NCBI GenBank assembly: GCA_038238185.1
Contig: JBBRXY010000004.1
Location: forward strand, 1 to 64,000
Reading direction: 5' to 3'
Origin: DATAQC01 sp038238185
Lineage (GTDB): Bacteria > Actinomycetota > Acidimicrobiia > Acidimicrobiales > AC-14
DNA: 64,000 nucleotides
The notes under the pieces were generated by a model. It had not been told where the DNA came from. It did no database searches and saw only the letters and a list, made by a program, of their open reading frames with translations. This document shows, piece by piece, positions 7,509 through 16,497 of the stretch. The position numbers and the translations under genes were made by a program. Numbering within the stretch: the stretch's first letter is position 1; the number at the start of each line of letters is the position of its first letter.

Positions 7509-8660
7509 GTGACCGCGTACCTCGACCACGCCGCAACGACGCCCATGCATCCCCAGGCCGTCGAGGCCATGCTGCCGTTCCTCTTCCACCGCTTCGGCAA
7601 CCCGTCGGGCTCGCACGCCGTGGCGAGAGAGGCCAACAAGGCGCTGGAGGAGGCCCGCGACGTAGTGGCATCCTGCCTGGGCGCCCTTCCCGGCGAAGTC
7701 GTGTTCACCGCGGGGGGCACCGAGGCCGACAACCTCGCCATCACCGGGCGCCATCGGGTCGCCCCCGGCGTGGTCGTGAGCAGCGCGGTGGAGCATCATG
7801 CTGTCCTCCACACCTGTGCCGCTCTCGGTGGCCGGGTGGCACCGGTGACGCCCGCAGGGGTGGTCGATCTCGAACGGCTGGCCGGACTCCTCGACCCCGG
7901 TGTCACCGTCGTCTCGGTGATGCTGGTCAACAACGAGGTGGGCACCATCCAGCCGCTGGCCGACGTGGTCGCGCTCGTGCGCGAACGGGCTCCCGACGCC
8001 GTCGTCCACACCGATGCCGTCCAGGCGTTCAGTTGGCTCGACGTGGCAACCCTGGGCGCGCTGGTCGACCTCGTGGCAGTGAGCGCCCACAAGTTCGGGG
8101 GCCCGAAGGGGGTCGGGGCGCTCGTGGTGCGCGACGGCGTGAAGGTGGCCCCCATCTTCCACGGGGGTGGGCAGGAGCGGGATCGGCGCAGTGGCACCCA
8201 CAACGTGGCCGGCATCGTGGGCATGGCTGCGGCCATGCAGGCCACCGTCGCCGAGCGCGACGCCACGGTCCGGCGCATCGGTGCCCTTCGCGACCGTCTG
8301 GTCGACGGCCTGCTGGCGGCCGTGCCCGACAGCTTGGAAACCGGCATTGCCCCAGGCTCGGGCCCGGCGCCCTCCCGGGCCACCAAGGTGGCCGGCAACG
8401 CCCATCTGTCGTTCGCCGGTGTCGAGTCCGAGTCTCTCCTGGTGCTGCTCGACGGCGCCGGCGTGTGCGCGTCGGCGGGGTCCGCCTGCACCAGTGGGGC
8501 CATGGAGGCATCGCACGTGCTCGTGGCCATGGGGCTCGACCGCGACCGGGCGCTCGGGTCGCTACGCCTCTCCCTCGGGGCCACGACCACCGATGCCGAC
8601 ATCGACCTGGCTCTCGCCGCCGTGCCTGCGGCCGTCGCCCGGCTCCGGGAAACAGCCTGA
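7509..8660 (+). CDS. Cysteine desulfurase (IscS/NifS class)
   Basis: 383 aa from GTG 7509. It removes sulfur from cysteine as a persulfide using PLP. Visible motifs are YLDHAATTP at the N-terminus, AGGTEADNLAI, LVNNEVGTIQP, the PLP lysine in SAHKFGGPKG (Lys195), and the catalytic cysteine in SAGSACTSG (Cys327). The short loop around the Cys resembles the IscS type. The next gene, mnmA, starts 1 nt inside its stop codon, so the sulfur is probably passed to tRNA thiolation, a common actinobacterial pairing. It could also serve Fe-S cluster assembly. Confidence 0.95.
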   Translation: MTAYLDHAATTPMHPQAVEAMLPFLFHRFGNPSGSHAVAREANKALEEARDVVASCLGALPGEVVFTAGGTEADNLAITGRHRVAPGVVVSSAVEHHAVLHTCAALGGRVAPVTPAGVVDLERLAGLLDPGVTVVSVMLVNNEVGTIQPLADVVALVRERAPDAVVHTDAVQAFSWLDVATLGALVDLVAVSAHKFGGPKGVGALVVRDGVKVAPIFHGGGQERDRRSGTHNVAGIVGMAAAMQATVAERDATVRRIGALRDRLVDGLLAAVPDSLETGIAPGSGPAPSRATKVAGNAHLSFAGVESESLLVLLDGAGVCASAGSACTSGAMEASHVLVAMGLDRDRALGSLRLSLGATTTDADIDLALAAVPAAVARLRETA

Positions 8661-9679
8661 TGCGTGTCCTGGCCGCCATGTCGGGCGGGGTCGACTCGTC
8701 GGTGGCTGCGGCCCTCCTCCTCGAGCAGGGCCACGACGTGGTGGGCGTCACCCTGAAGCTGTGGGGTGGGGCGTCGGACTCGGGCTGTTGCTCGGTGGCC
8801 GACGTTGAGGACGCCCGCCGCGTGGCCCAGCAGCTGGGGATCGACCACTGGGTGTTCAGCTTCACAGACGACTTCGACGAGCAGGTCGTGGCGCCCTATG
8901 CCGCCGCCCACGCCGCCGGGCGCACGCCGAACCCCTGCATCGAGTGCAACCGCCATCTCAAGTTCGGCCGCCTCCTGGCCCGGGCGTCCCAGCTCGGGTT
9001 CGACGCCCTGGCCACGGGCCACCATGCCCGGGTGGCCCACCACGGCAGCCGGCCGCGCCTGCTCCGGGGGACCGATGGCGCCAAGGACCAGTCCTACGTC
9101 CTCCATATGGTCGGGCCCGACCAACTGGCCCGCTGCCTCTTCCCCGTGGGCGAACTCACCAAGGCGGAGGTACGTGACCGGGCCCGGGCTCTGGGCCTAC
9201 GCACCGCCGACAAGCCCGACAGCCAGGACGTGTGTTTCGTCACCGCCACGGGTGGACGGTCAGCCTTTCTGGGGCCCCGCATCGGCTTGCACCCCGGCCG
9301 GGTGGTCGACACATCGGGTGTCGAAGTGGGCCGGGTCGATGCCGTCGAGCTGGTCACCGTCGGACAACGCCGAGGCATGGGTGGCGGGGGGGGCGAGAGG
9401 CGCTATGCGCTGTCCGTCGACCCGGTGTCGGCCACGGTGGTCGCCGGTGGAGCCGACGAGCTGTTGACCGAGCTGGTCGAGCTGGTCGACCTGGTCTGGC
9501 ACGACGGGCCGGCAACTGGCACCGTCGCCGTGCAGTGCAGCGCTCATGGCCGGCCCGTGGCGGCCGAGATCGACGCGACAACAGTCCGGTTCTCCACGCT
9601 CCACCGCCGGGTTGCCCCCGGCCAGAGCGTCGTCGTCTATCGCGGCGACGAGGTGCTCGGCGGCGGAATCGCCGTCTGA
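8660..9679 (+). CDS. mnmA: tRNA-specific 2-thiouridylase MnmA
   Basis: 339 aa; ATG 8660 overlaps the desulfurase stop (TGATG). The PP-loop ATP motif SGGVDSS is at 8-14. The two catalytic cysteines are Cys93 (NPCIECN) and Cys192 (DSQDVCFV), which form the transient disulfide with the persulfide sulfur. The GHHAR and KDQSYVL motifs are also present. It modifies the wobble uridine of Lys, Glu and Gln tRNAs. The sequence is slightly shorter than the E. coli enzyme, mainly through short loops, and has a run of five glycines near residue 238. Confidence 0.96.
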   Translation: MRVLAAMSGGVDSSVAAALLLEQGHDVVGVTLKLWGGASDSGCCSVADVEDARRVAQQLGIDHWVFSFTDDFDEQVVAPYAAAHAAGRTPNPCIECNRHLKFGRLLARASQLGFDALATGHHARVAHHGSRPRLLRGTDGAKDQSYVLHMVGPDQLARCLFPVGELTKAEVRDRARALGLRTADKPDSQDVCFVTATGGRSAFLGPRIGLHPGRVVDTSGVEVGRVDAVELVTVGQRRGMGGGGGERRYALSVDPVSATVVAGGADELLTELVELVDLVWHDGPATGTVAVQCSAHGRPVAAEIDATTVRFSTLHRRVAPGQSVVVYRGDEVLGGGIAV

Positions 9680-9686
9680 GAGTGGT

Positions 9687-10568
9687 TCAGCCGACGTGGA
9701 TGCGGCGGGTGCGGGCCTCGTCGATCACCGCTCCCGGGCGGGTGGGGGTGAAGACCACGCGGGCGGCCGACTCTGCCCGGCCCTGGCGGCGGCCCGCCTT
9801 CATGAGGGTGAGCGGCACGGGTTCGGCGAGGACGAGCTCCAGGGCCAGGCCGGGCGAACCCTGGGTGAGGTCTAGGCCTTCGCCGAGGGCGGCCGGCCGA
9901 AGTGTGGTCACCGTCCGGCGGGTGAACAGGACCGGGTCGACCAGGGCCAGGGGGTCGTGGAGCACGAAGCCGGCGGGCACGAACACCGCCCAGCGCCGCG
10001 ACAAGTTGTGGATCGAGCGGACCAGCACCACGGTTACCGGCACGCCCAAGATCACGCACAGCGCGCCCGGGATCCACTGACGGGCGGCGAGCAGAAGGGG
10101 GCCGCCGCAGGCGGCGGCAACGGCCACGGCCCAGGCAAGCGCGAGGGGGCCGAACAAGAGAGGCCCCGGGATCCTCAGCAGGTAGCGGCGCTCGTTCGGG
10201 TAGGCGGGGCCGTTCACACAGCGGGCACCCACCGCGGGGGAGAACACCCACGCCAGGGCCACGACAGTCCAACCGACGGCGAGGGGCGACCCGTGGCCGC
10301 CTACCGCGGCGGCGACAGCGACGGCGACCCCGGCGGGAGCCAGCATGCGCAGGGCGGTGAGGGCGACCGGGTGGGGAAGGGCCGCGGCCACCATGCCCAT
10401 GGCCCACCCCGCCCAGAGCCCGGCGGAGGTCACCAGGCGGACCGGCCCACTGGTCCCGTCGAGCGCCTGGGCCAGTGCCGGTCCCGCGGTGAACGGGAGC
10501 GCAGCCCACAACCCGCCCACCAACCACGGCACGAAGCGAGAGACAGCACCGATGCCCGACGCGCCCAC
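9687..10568 (-). CDS. Conserved membrane protein of unknown function
   Basis: 293 aa from GTG 10568. At least five hydrophobic segments are visible: PWLVGGLWAALPFTAG, LWAGWAMGMVAAAL, PAGVAVAVAAAVGG, LLFGPLALAWAVAVAAACGG and ALCVILGVPVTVVLV. A soluble C-terminal region then begins near SIHNLSRRW and includes FVPAGFVLHDPLALVDPVLF. No catalytic motif was recognised. The frame stays open back to 10706, but starting there would overlap ligA, and no ribosome binding site singles out one start. It is convergent with mnmA. Confidence 0.6.
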   Translation of the reverse strand: MGASGIGAVSRFVPWLVGGLWAALPFTAGPALAQALDGTSGPVRLVTSAGLWAGWAMGMVAAALPHPVALTALRMLAPAGVAVAVAAAVGGHGSPLAVGWTVVALAWVFSPAVGARCVNGPAYPNERRYLLRIPGPLLFGPLALAWAVAVAAACGGPLLLAARQWIPGALCVILGVPVTVVLVRSIHNLSRRWAVFVPAGFVLHDPLALVDPVLFTRRTVTTLRPAALGEGLDLTQGSPGLALELVLAEPVPLTLMKAGRRQGRAESAARVVFTPTRPGAVIDEARTRRIHVG

Positions 10569-10671
10569 CTCGGGCGAGGCCGATCCACTCTTTCTCCCGG
10601 CAGCCACGGGTCGGCATGCTACGGCCCGCCTGCTCGTAGGACGGACCGGCCGGATCCACGAGTCCCGGCGA

Positions 10672-10677
10672 TAACCT
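10672..10677 (+). promoter_or_regulatory. -10 hexamer for ligA
   Basis: TAACCT, 6 nt before GTG 10684; the same hexamer and spacing as the cysteine desulfurase promoter. Confidence 0.55.
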
Positions 10678-10683
10678 CCGGCG

Positions 10684-12720
10684 GTGCCCGAATCCACGAA
10701 GCTCACCGCCCGGGCCGACGAGCTGCGCCGGCTGATCGAGTTCCACAGCCACCGCTACTACGACCTCGACGACCCCGAGCTCTCCGACTTCGAGTTCGAC
10801 GCCCTGGCGCGCGAGCTGCGGTCGATCGAGGAGGCCCACCCCGAGCTGGTCACGGCCGACTCACCCACCCAGAAGGTGGGGGGGTCTGTCTCGATGGCAT
10901 TTTCCCCGGTCCATCACCGCATGCCCATGATGTCGCTCGACAACGCCTTCTCCTTCGAGGAGCTGGTGGCGTGGGGCAGGCGCATGGAGCGCTACATCGA
11001 CGGCGACGTCGATTTCGTGTGCGAGCTCAAGATCGACGGCATCGCCATCTCCCTGCTCTACGAGGACGGGCGCTACGTGCGGGCCGCGACCCGTGGCAAC
11101 GGGGTGGTGGGCGAGGACGTCACCCAGAATGTGCGGACGATCGCCGTCGTGCCCGAGCGCCTGAGCCTGCCGGCGGAGCGGACACCGGCCGTGCTGGAGG
11201 TGCGGGGCGAGGTCTACATGCCGCTCTCGGCCTTCGAGGACCTCAACGAGCGCCAAGGACAGGCCGGGGCCCGCCTGTTCGCCAACCCCCGGAACGCCGC
11301 AGCCGGGTCACTGCGCCAGAAGGACCCCAAGGTGACGGCCAGTCGTGAGCTGTCGTTCTTCGCCTACCAACTCGGTGAGGTCACCGGCGACTGCGCCCCC
11401 CGATTCCGTCGGCACTCCGAGACCCTCGACTTCCTCGGCGAGGCCGGCCTCCCGGTCAATCCCGAGGTCCGCCGGGTCACCACCATGACCGAGGTCGACG
11501 ACTTCTGCCGGCATTGGCTCGAGCACCGCCACGACCTGAACTACGAGATCGACGGCGCCGTGGTCAAGGTCGACGACCTGGCTCAGCGGATGGAGCTGGG
11601 GGCGACCTCAAAGTCGCCCCGGTGGGCGATCGCCTACAAGTTTCCCGCCGAGCAGGCCACCACTGTCCTCACCGACGTCATGGTGTCCATCGGACGTACG
11701 GGCAAGGCCACGCCGTTCGCCACGCTCGAGCCGGTACAGGTCAGCGGTTCGACGGTCCAGCTGGCCACGTTGCACAACCAGGACCAGGTGAAGAAGAAGG
11801 ACGTTCGGCCCGGCGACACGGTGTTCGTCCGCAAGGCCGGTGACGTCATCCCCGAGGTGATCGGGCCGGTGCTGTCGAAACGCCCGTCCGGTCTGGCCGA
11901 ATGGCTCTTCCCCGAGACGTGTCCCGTCTGCGGTGAGCCGCTGGTGCGCGTCGAGGGTGAGAGCGACACGTTCTGTACCAACGTCGACTGCCCCGCCCAG
12001 CGGGCCGGACGCATCGGCCACTTCGCCAGCCGGGGGGCCATGGACATCGAGGGCCTGGGGGAGAAGCGGGTCACGGCGTTCATCGATGCAGGACTGCTCC
12101 ACGATCCCGCCGACATCTACTCGCTCACCTACGACCACCTCATTGCCCTCGAGGGATATGCCGATCTGTCGGTACGCAACCTGCTCGCGGCCATCGAGGA
12201 ATCGAAGTCCCGTCCCCTGGCCAACCTCCTCATCGGGCTGAGCATCCGCCACCTCGGGGGCCGGGGTGCCGAGGTCCTGGCCGGGGCCATGGGCCACCTC
12301 GACCGCATCGTGGCGGCAACCGAGGACGAACTCGCTGCCGTGGAGGGAGTCGGGCCGACGATCGCCCACAGCGTGGCGGAGTTCTTCGCCCTCGACACCA
12401 ACCGAGACGTCGTCGACCGGTTGCGACGCGCCGGTCTGAACTTCGAGGGCACCCGACGGGGCGAGGCCGAGCTGCCCCGCACGCTGGGGGGGAGGGCGGT
12501 GGTCGTGACCGGCACCTTGGAGTCGATGTCGCGCGAAGCCGCCGCCGATGCCATCAAGGCCAGGGGCGGGGCGTCGCCCGGAAGCGTCTCCCGCAAGACC
12601 ACGTGGCTGGTGGCGGGAGCCGAACCAGGCGCAGCCAAGGTGGCCAAGGCCGCCGAGTACGGAGTGCCCGTGATCGACGAGGAGGGCTTCCTCCGCATGC
12701 TCGAGACGGGAGAGCCTTGA
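10684..12720 (+). CDS. ligA: NAD-dependent DNA ligase LigA
   Basis: 678 aa, full length for the family. Domain order: Ia domain with HSHRYYDLDDPELSDFEFD (NMN binding, about 21-40); adenylation domain with the AMP-accepting lysine in ELKIDG (Lys116); OB fold; four-cysteine zinc finger CPVCGEP and CTNVDCPAQ (about 414-439); helix-hairpin-helix region with GVGPTIAHSVAEFF; and a C-terminal BRCT domain (about 600-678, GRAVVVTGTLESMSREAA). It seals nicks in replication and repair. Its TTGA end overlaps the likely start of the MOSC gene. Confidence 0.98.
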   Translation: MPESTKLTARADELRRLIEFHSHRYYDLDDPELSDFEFDALARELRSIEEAHPELVTADSPTQKVGGSVSMAFSPVHHRMPMMSLDNAFSFEELVAWGRRMERYIDGDVDFVCELKIDGIAISLLYEDGRYVRAATRGNGVVGEDVTQNVRTIAVVPERLSLPAERTPAVLEVRGEVYMPLSAFEDLNERQGQAGARLFANPRNAAAGSLRQKDPKVTASRELSFFAYQLGEVTGDCAPRFRRHSETLDFLGEAGLPVNPEVRRVTTMTEVDDFCRHWLEHRHDLNYEIDGAVVKVDDLAQRMELGATSKSPRWAIAYKFPAEQATTVLTDVMVSIGRTGKATPFATLEPVQVSGSTVQLATLHNQDQVKKKDVRPGDTVFVRKAGDVIPEVIGPVLSKRPSGLAEWLFPETCPVCGEPLVRVEGESDTFCTNVDCPAQRAGRIGHFASRGAMDIEGLGEKRVTAFIDAGLLHDPADIYSLTYDHLIALEGYADLSVRNLLAAIEESKSRPLANLLIGLSIRHLGGRGAEVLAGAMGHLDRIVAATEDELAAVEGVGPTIAHSVAEFFALDTNRDVVDRLRRAGLNFEGTRRGEAELPRTLGGRAVVVTGTLESMSREAAADAIKARGGASPGSVSRKTTWLVAGAEPGAAKVAKAAEYGVPVIDEEGFLRMLETGEP

Positions 12721-13391
12721 GCGGGGCGGTGGGGCCCGACGCCGGGCTCGTGGGGCTGGTCTCGGTGAACGTCTCGGTGCCGAAGTACCTGGGCGAGCAC
12801 CGGGGCAAGCCGGTCATGAGCGGGATCGCCAAGGTCCCGGTCCTCGTCGACGAGATCCGGCTCGATCGGGTGAACCTCGAGGGCGATGGCCAGGCCGATA
12901 CCGAGGTCCACGGCGGACGCGACAAGGCCGTGTACGCCTACCCGTCCGAGCACCTCGACCCCTGGAGTGCCGAGCTTGGCGATCAGTTGGGCCCGGCCGC
13001 CTTCGGGGAGAACCTCTCGACCTTGGGCTGGACCGAGGACGACGTTCGCATCGGTGACCGTTGGGAGTGGGGCGACGCCGTGCTCGAGGTGTGCCAGCCC
13101 CGTTGGCCCTGTTACAAGCTGGTCATGTACCGGGGCCGGGGCGACATCCAGAAGCGCATGCGCGCCAACGGCCGTACCGGGTGGTACCTCCGGGTGCTCG
13201 AGCCCGGGCGGGTCCCGGTGGGGGGCCCCATCACCGTGGCCGAACGCCACCCCGCCCTGGCGTCGGTACGCCTGGCCCATGAGGCGGCCAGCCCCAACAG
13301 CGGTGTGCCCGACGACGTGATCGAGGCCCTCCTGGCCTTGCCCGCCCTGGCCGACGAGTGGAAGATGGCCCTGGTCCAGCGCCTGCCCTAG
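12717..13391 (+). CDS. MOSC domain protein (YiiM-like)
   Basis: 224 aa from TTG 12717, which overlaps the ligA stop and has GGGAGAG just upstream; GTG 12729 is the alternative. The MOSC fold is recognisable by ADTEVHGGRDKAVYAYP, FGENLSTLGW, RIGDRWEWGDAVLEVCQPRWPC and NGRTGWYLRVLEPG. The conserved Cys in CQPRWPC is the candidate sulfur or molybdenum-cofactor ligand. The C-terminal three-helix part (LASVRLAHEA) matches the YiiM subfamily. YiiM-type proteins reduce N-hydroxylated compounds through the molybdenum cofactor; the substrate here is not known. The convergent HIT gene overlaps its 3' end by 4 nt. Confidence 0.87.
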   Translation: MSGAVGPDAGLVGLVSVNVSVPKYLGEHRGKPVMSGIAKVPVLVDEIRLDRVNLEGDGQADTEVHGGRDKAVYAYPSEHLDPWSAELGDQLGPAAFGENLSTLGWTEDDVRIGDRWEWGDAVLEVCQPRWPCYKLVMYRGRGDIQKRMRANGRTGWYLRVLEPGRVPVGGPITVAERHPALASVRLAHEAASPNSGVPDDVIEALLALPALADEWKMALVQRLP

Positions 13392-13891
13392 TAGCCAGTG
13401 TCATTGTCACCGGTCGGCGGGAGCGGGAGGGCGGCCCGGATGGAGGCGGCCACCTCGGCGGCCTGGTTGGGGGACTCGTAGCGTTGCCGGGGCCAGAAGA
13501 AGCCGCGGAGCCCGTCCTTGCGCCGGCGGGGCACGACGTGCACGTGCAGGTGAGCCACGCTCTGGCTCACCCGGTTGTTCAGGGCCACGAACGACCCGTG
13601 GGCGTCCATGGCGTCTTCCACGGCCTGGGCCAGGCGGCGGGCCGCCCCGAAGAGAGGCGGCACCAGCTCGTCGGGCAGGTCGCCGAGCGTCTCGTGATGG
13701 GCTCGGGGCATGAGCAGGCAATGACCGGGGAAGAGGGGGCGCACGTCGAGGAAGGCGACCACATCGGCTTCGGCGAGCACCACGTTGGCCGGTGAGTCGC
13801 CGGCGATCACCTGGCAGAAGACACAGCCCGGGCGATCATTCCGTTCAGGCACGGAGCCGGCATTCCCTTCGGGCACGGAGCCGGGGGTCAA
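13388..13891 (-). CDS. HIT family protein
   Basis: About 167 aa. The histidine triad HLHVHVVP and the N-terminal zinc-type CVFCQVIAGDSPA are clear, as is LLMPRAHHETLGDL. HIT proteins are nucleotide hydrolases or transferases (AMP-lysine, Ap4A and similar substrates). The start is uncertain: TTG 13891 overlaps the upstream stop by 4 nt, while GTG 13876 and GTG 13852 lie inside the repeat. The residues before CVFC (SVPEGNAGSVPERND) are encoded by two copies of a 24-bp repeat also found in the SRAP gene, so this N-terminus is probably an added, non-conserved tail. Confidence 0.88.
   Translation of the reverse strand: MTPGSVPEGNAGSVPERNDRPGCVFCQVIAGDSPANVVLAEADVVAFLDVRPLFPGHCLLMPRAHHETLGDLPDELVPPLFGAARRLAQAVEDAMDAHGSFVALNNRVSQSVAHLHVHVVPRRRKDGLRGFFWPRQRYESPNQAAEVAASIRAALPLPPTGDNDTGY
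13837..13884 (-). repeat. 24-bp tandem repeat, two units (family B)
   Basis: Two adjacent 24-bp units, 13837-13860 and 13861-13884, differing at two positions. On the minus strand they read CCGGCTCCGTGCC then C/T, GAA and GGAATG. The same 24-mer occurs once in the SRAP gene (44453-44476). Confidence 0.9.
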
Positions 13892-14319
13892 TGCAGGACG
13901 AAGCACCAGCGGTAGGACTCCGACACCTCGAGCGGCTCGCCGAACTTGCGGTAGACCACCGTCGCACAATGGTTGCCGGGAGCCAGCTGGAGATAGTCGC
14001 TCTCGGGCTTGGGCTTGAGGATCACCTGGTTCAGCGCGTCGACGTGCTGGAGGTCGTCGTCGGGGACCTCGGCTCCGTCGAACAGGAGATAGCCCGTGTA
14101 GCCGGGGCCCAGGTCGGCGGCGATGGTGGCCTGGCGCAGGTCGAGGTCGCCCCCCTGGGGCGAGACCGCCTCGATGGCCGACGGCAGTGCCGGGATGTCG
14201 GTCGCCTGGTCGGCAGTGGCCACCCAGACCAGGCCACCGATGGCAGCGGCCACGATCACGGCCATGACGATTCGCTCACCCAGCGGTCGCCGGGAGGCGG
14301 GGATGGGATGGCGCTTCAT
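13888..14319 (-). CDS. Single-pass membrane protein of unknown function
   Basis: 143 aa from ATG 14319, which follows a GGCGGG site. A basic N-terminus (MKRHPIPASRRPLGER) leads into one membrane helix (IVMAVIVAAAIGGLVWVAT). The remaining 105 residues should be extracytoplasmic and contain DYLQLAPGNHCATVVYRKFGE and two cysteines that could form a disulfide (NHC and RWC). No named family was recognised. It is just upstream of, and overlaps, the HIT gene. It is divergent from the PASTA kinase, with about 150 nt between them. Confidence 0.65.
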   Translation of the reverse strand: MKRHPIPASRRPLGERIVMAVIVAAAIGGLVWVATADQATDIPALPSAIEAVSPQGGDLDLRQATIAADLGPGYTGYLLFDGAEVPDDDLQHVDALNQVILKPKPESDYLQLAPGNHCATVVYRKFGEPLEVSESYRWCFVLH

Positions 14320-14472
14320 CCCGCCATCATCCCCCGCGACCGCCGGGTAGGTGGATGCAGTGCCACAAGAACGGCGCGCAGGCACGGTACCCTCGGTATC
14401 TACAGAAGCCGCATGGGTGGGGGGAGCCATCTACGGCGAGCAGGGCACGGGCCCGGCACGGGGAAGGAGAAC

Positions 14473-16452
14473 TTGGCAACGACGCGGTTGGCGGAGTACA
14501 TCGGAAGAGTTCTCGGAGGGCGTTACCGGCTCCTTGCCCCCATCGGCACCGGTGCCTCGGCCCACGTCTACCTGGCCGACGACGTCAAGCTCCGCCGTCG
14601 CGTCGCGGTCAAGATCCTCCACCCCGCGCTGGCCGACGACGAGGGCTTCCTCCGTCGATTCCGGGCCGAGGCCCGTGCCGCGGCCGGCCTCAACCACGCC
14701 AACGTCATGGCCGTCTACGACTGGGGTGAGGAGGCCGACGGGCCGTTCCTGGTCTGCGAGTTCCTGGGCGGCGGAAGTCTCCGCAGCATCCTCGACAATG
14801 GCACCCGCCTGACCCCGTCGCAGGCCCTCATGGTCGGGCTCGAGGCGGCGCGCGCCCTCGACTACGCCAGTCGGCGGGGCCTGGTCCATCGCGACATCAA
14901 GCCTGCCAACCTCCTGTTCGACGACGAGGGGCGCCTGCGCATCGCCGACTTCGGCCTGGCACGCGCCCTAGCCGAGGCGGCCTGGACCGAACCTTCCGGC
15001 ACCCTGCTCGGTACCGCCAGGTATGCGTCGCCCGAGCAGGTTCGCGGGGCCCGCCTCGACGGCAAGGCCGACGTCTACTCGCTGGCCATCGTGCTCTACG
15101 AGGCCGTCACCGGTCGGGTCCCGTTCGTCGCCGACACCACCGTGGGCACGCTCATGGGCCGTCTCGAGCAGCCCATCCCCGTTGCGCCCGAGCTCGGTCC
15201 CCTCGGCCCCATCGTGGCTCGTGCCGGCCGTCCCGACGCGGCCGAGCGGCTCGACGCCATGGCCCTGGGCGCCGCCCTCCAAGCCACAGCCAACGACCTG
15301 CCTGCTCCGGGCCCCCTCCCGCTGGCCGGTATCGCCGCTCTCGACGACACCCTTGCCCGCCTCGATGCCGATCCCACCGAGATCGGTTTGCCGGTGCCGC
15401 CGTCGGGCACCGTCGGCCTGGCTGCGGGCGACACGACGCTGTCCATGCCGGTGATCCCGTTGCTGCCGGTGATCCCGTCGCCGACGGCCGCACCGGTCCC
15501 GTCGACCGCCCTTCGGCCGGCGCCCGTTCCTCCTCCAGCCGCGCCACCCTCGTTGTCCCGGGCCGGCCGCCGCCACCGGCGCCGGTGGCCGATCGTGGCG
15601 GTGGTGATCCTGATCCTGGCCCTCGGGGGCGCGGGCGGGGCCTACGCCGTCATCCAGTCGCGCCTGCCGAGCCATCCCGTCCCCAACGAGGTCAACCGAT
15701 CGGAGGCCGAGGCCACAGCCGAACTTCGGGCCCTCAAGTTCAAGGTGGAGTTCCGGCGTCCCTTCGTCAACGGCACCACGGCCGGACAGGTCACCGACCA
15801 GAGCCCCGACGCCCGACCGGGCCGGACCCTGAAGGAGGGACGGGCCGTGACCCTCACCGTGTCGAGTGGGCCCCAGCCCATCCCCGTGCCCAACCTGGTC
15901 AACCTCGATCGGGCCGCCGCGGAAGAGGCCATCACCAAGGCCGGCTTCGTCGTAGGCGACGTCTCCGAGGTCAACGACGAGGTCGTCCCCGCCGGTTCAC
16001 TCCTCGATTTCAACCCCAAGTCGGGCATGGCGCCGACGGGTGCCAAGATCGCCCTCACCGTGTCGTCGGGACCCGCCCTCCGGGAGGTCCCCAGCGTCGC
16101 CGGCCAGAGCTTCTCCGCCGCCTCCGCCGCCTTGGCCCAAGTCGGTCTCGACGTGGCTCGGGCCGACGACTACAGCGACAGCGTTCCCGCCGGGCAGGTG
16201 GCCGGCACCAAACCGGCCGCCGGCACGAGCGTCGAGCGGGGGTCGACGGTCACGGTCGTGGTCTCTCAAGGCCAGCCCACCGTTCCCGAACTGCGGGGCC
16301 TCACGGTCGCCGACGCCGCGGCCAAGTTGGAGGCCGCCGGGCTCAAGAAGGGCGGCGTCTACGGGCCTCCCGGGGGTCGCGTGTTCCTTTCCACCCCTGG
16401 ATCGGGTACGAAGGTGAAAAGCGGCGACAGCGTCAGCCTGTTCATCCTCTAG
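14473..16452 (+). CDS. Ser/Thr protein kinase with PASTA domains (PknB type)
   Basis: 659 aa from TTG 14473, preceded by AAGGAGA with 2-5 nt spacing; a TACCCT hexamer at about 14388 may be its promoter. Kinase motifs: glycine loop GTGASAHV (25-32), ATP lysine in VAVKIL (Lys47), catalytic HRDIKPAN (139-146), DFG (159-161) and YASPEQ. A Pro-rich linker leads to one membrane helix (about 373-394), then four extracellular PASTA repeats to the end, with boundaries such as VPNLVNLDRAAAEEAI and VPSVAGQSFSAASAAL. PASTA domains bind peptidoglycan fragments, and such kinases control cell-wall synthesis and division in actinobacteria. The usual pknA, pbpA, rodA and pstP neighbours are absent, so this is probably a stand-alone or additional PASTA kinase. 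Confidence 0.94.
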   Translation: MATTRLAEYIGRVLGGRYRLLAPIGTGASAHVYLADDVKLRRRVAVKILHPALADDEGFLRRFRAEARAAAGLNHANVMAVYDWGEEADGPFLVCEFLGGGSLRSILDNGTRLTPSQALMVGLEAARALDYASRRGLVHRDIKPANLLFDDEGRLRIADFGLARALAEAAWTEPSGTLLGTARYASPEQVRGARLDGKADVYSLAIVLYEAVTGRVPFVADTTVGTLMGRLEQPIPVAPELGPLGPIVARAGRPDAAERLDAMALGAALQATANDLPAPGPLPLAGIAALDDTLARLDADPTEIGLPVPPSGTVGLAAGDTTLSMPVIPLLPVIPSPTAAPVPSTALRPAPVPPPAAPPSLSRAGRRHRRRWPIVAVVILILALGGAGGAYAVIQSRLPSHPVPNEVNRSEAEATAELRALKFKVEFRRPFVNGTTAGQVTDQSPDARPGRTLKEGRAVTLTVSSGPQPIPVPNLVNLDRAAAEEAITKAGFVVGDVSEVNDEVVPAGSLLDFNPKSGMAPTGAKIALTVSSGPALREVPSVAGQSFSAASAALAQVGLDVARADDYSDSVPAGQVAGTKPAAGTSVERGSTVTVVVSQGQPTVPELRGLTVADAAAKLEAAGLKKGGVYGPPGGRVFLSTPGSGTKVKSGDSVSLFIL

Positions 16453-16497
16453 CCGCCCCCGCATCCGTCCCTCGTCTGTCCGTGTGAACGGCAGGTG

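Noticed and set aside
7142..8659. Extension of the mnmA frame far upstream (to 7142)
   Set aside because: The upstream part overlaps the desulfurase and nucleotidyltransferase genes and translates to shadow sequence; MnmA starts at the conserved MRVLAAMSGGVDSS.
14388..14472. Riboswitch in the 5' leader of the PASTA kinase gene
   Set aside because: No conserved aptamer core was recognised; only a hexamer and an SD are visible.
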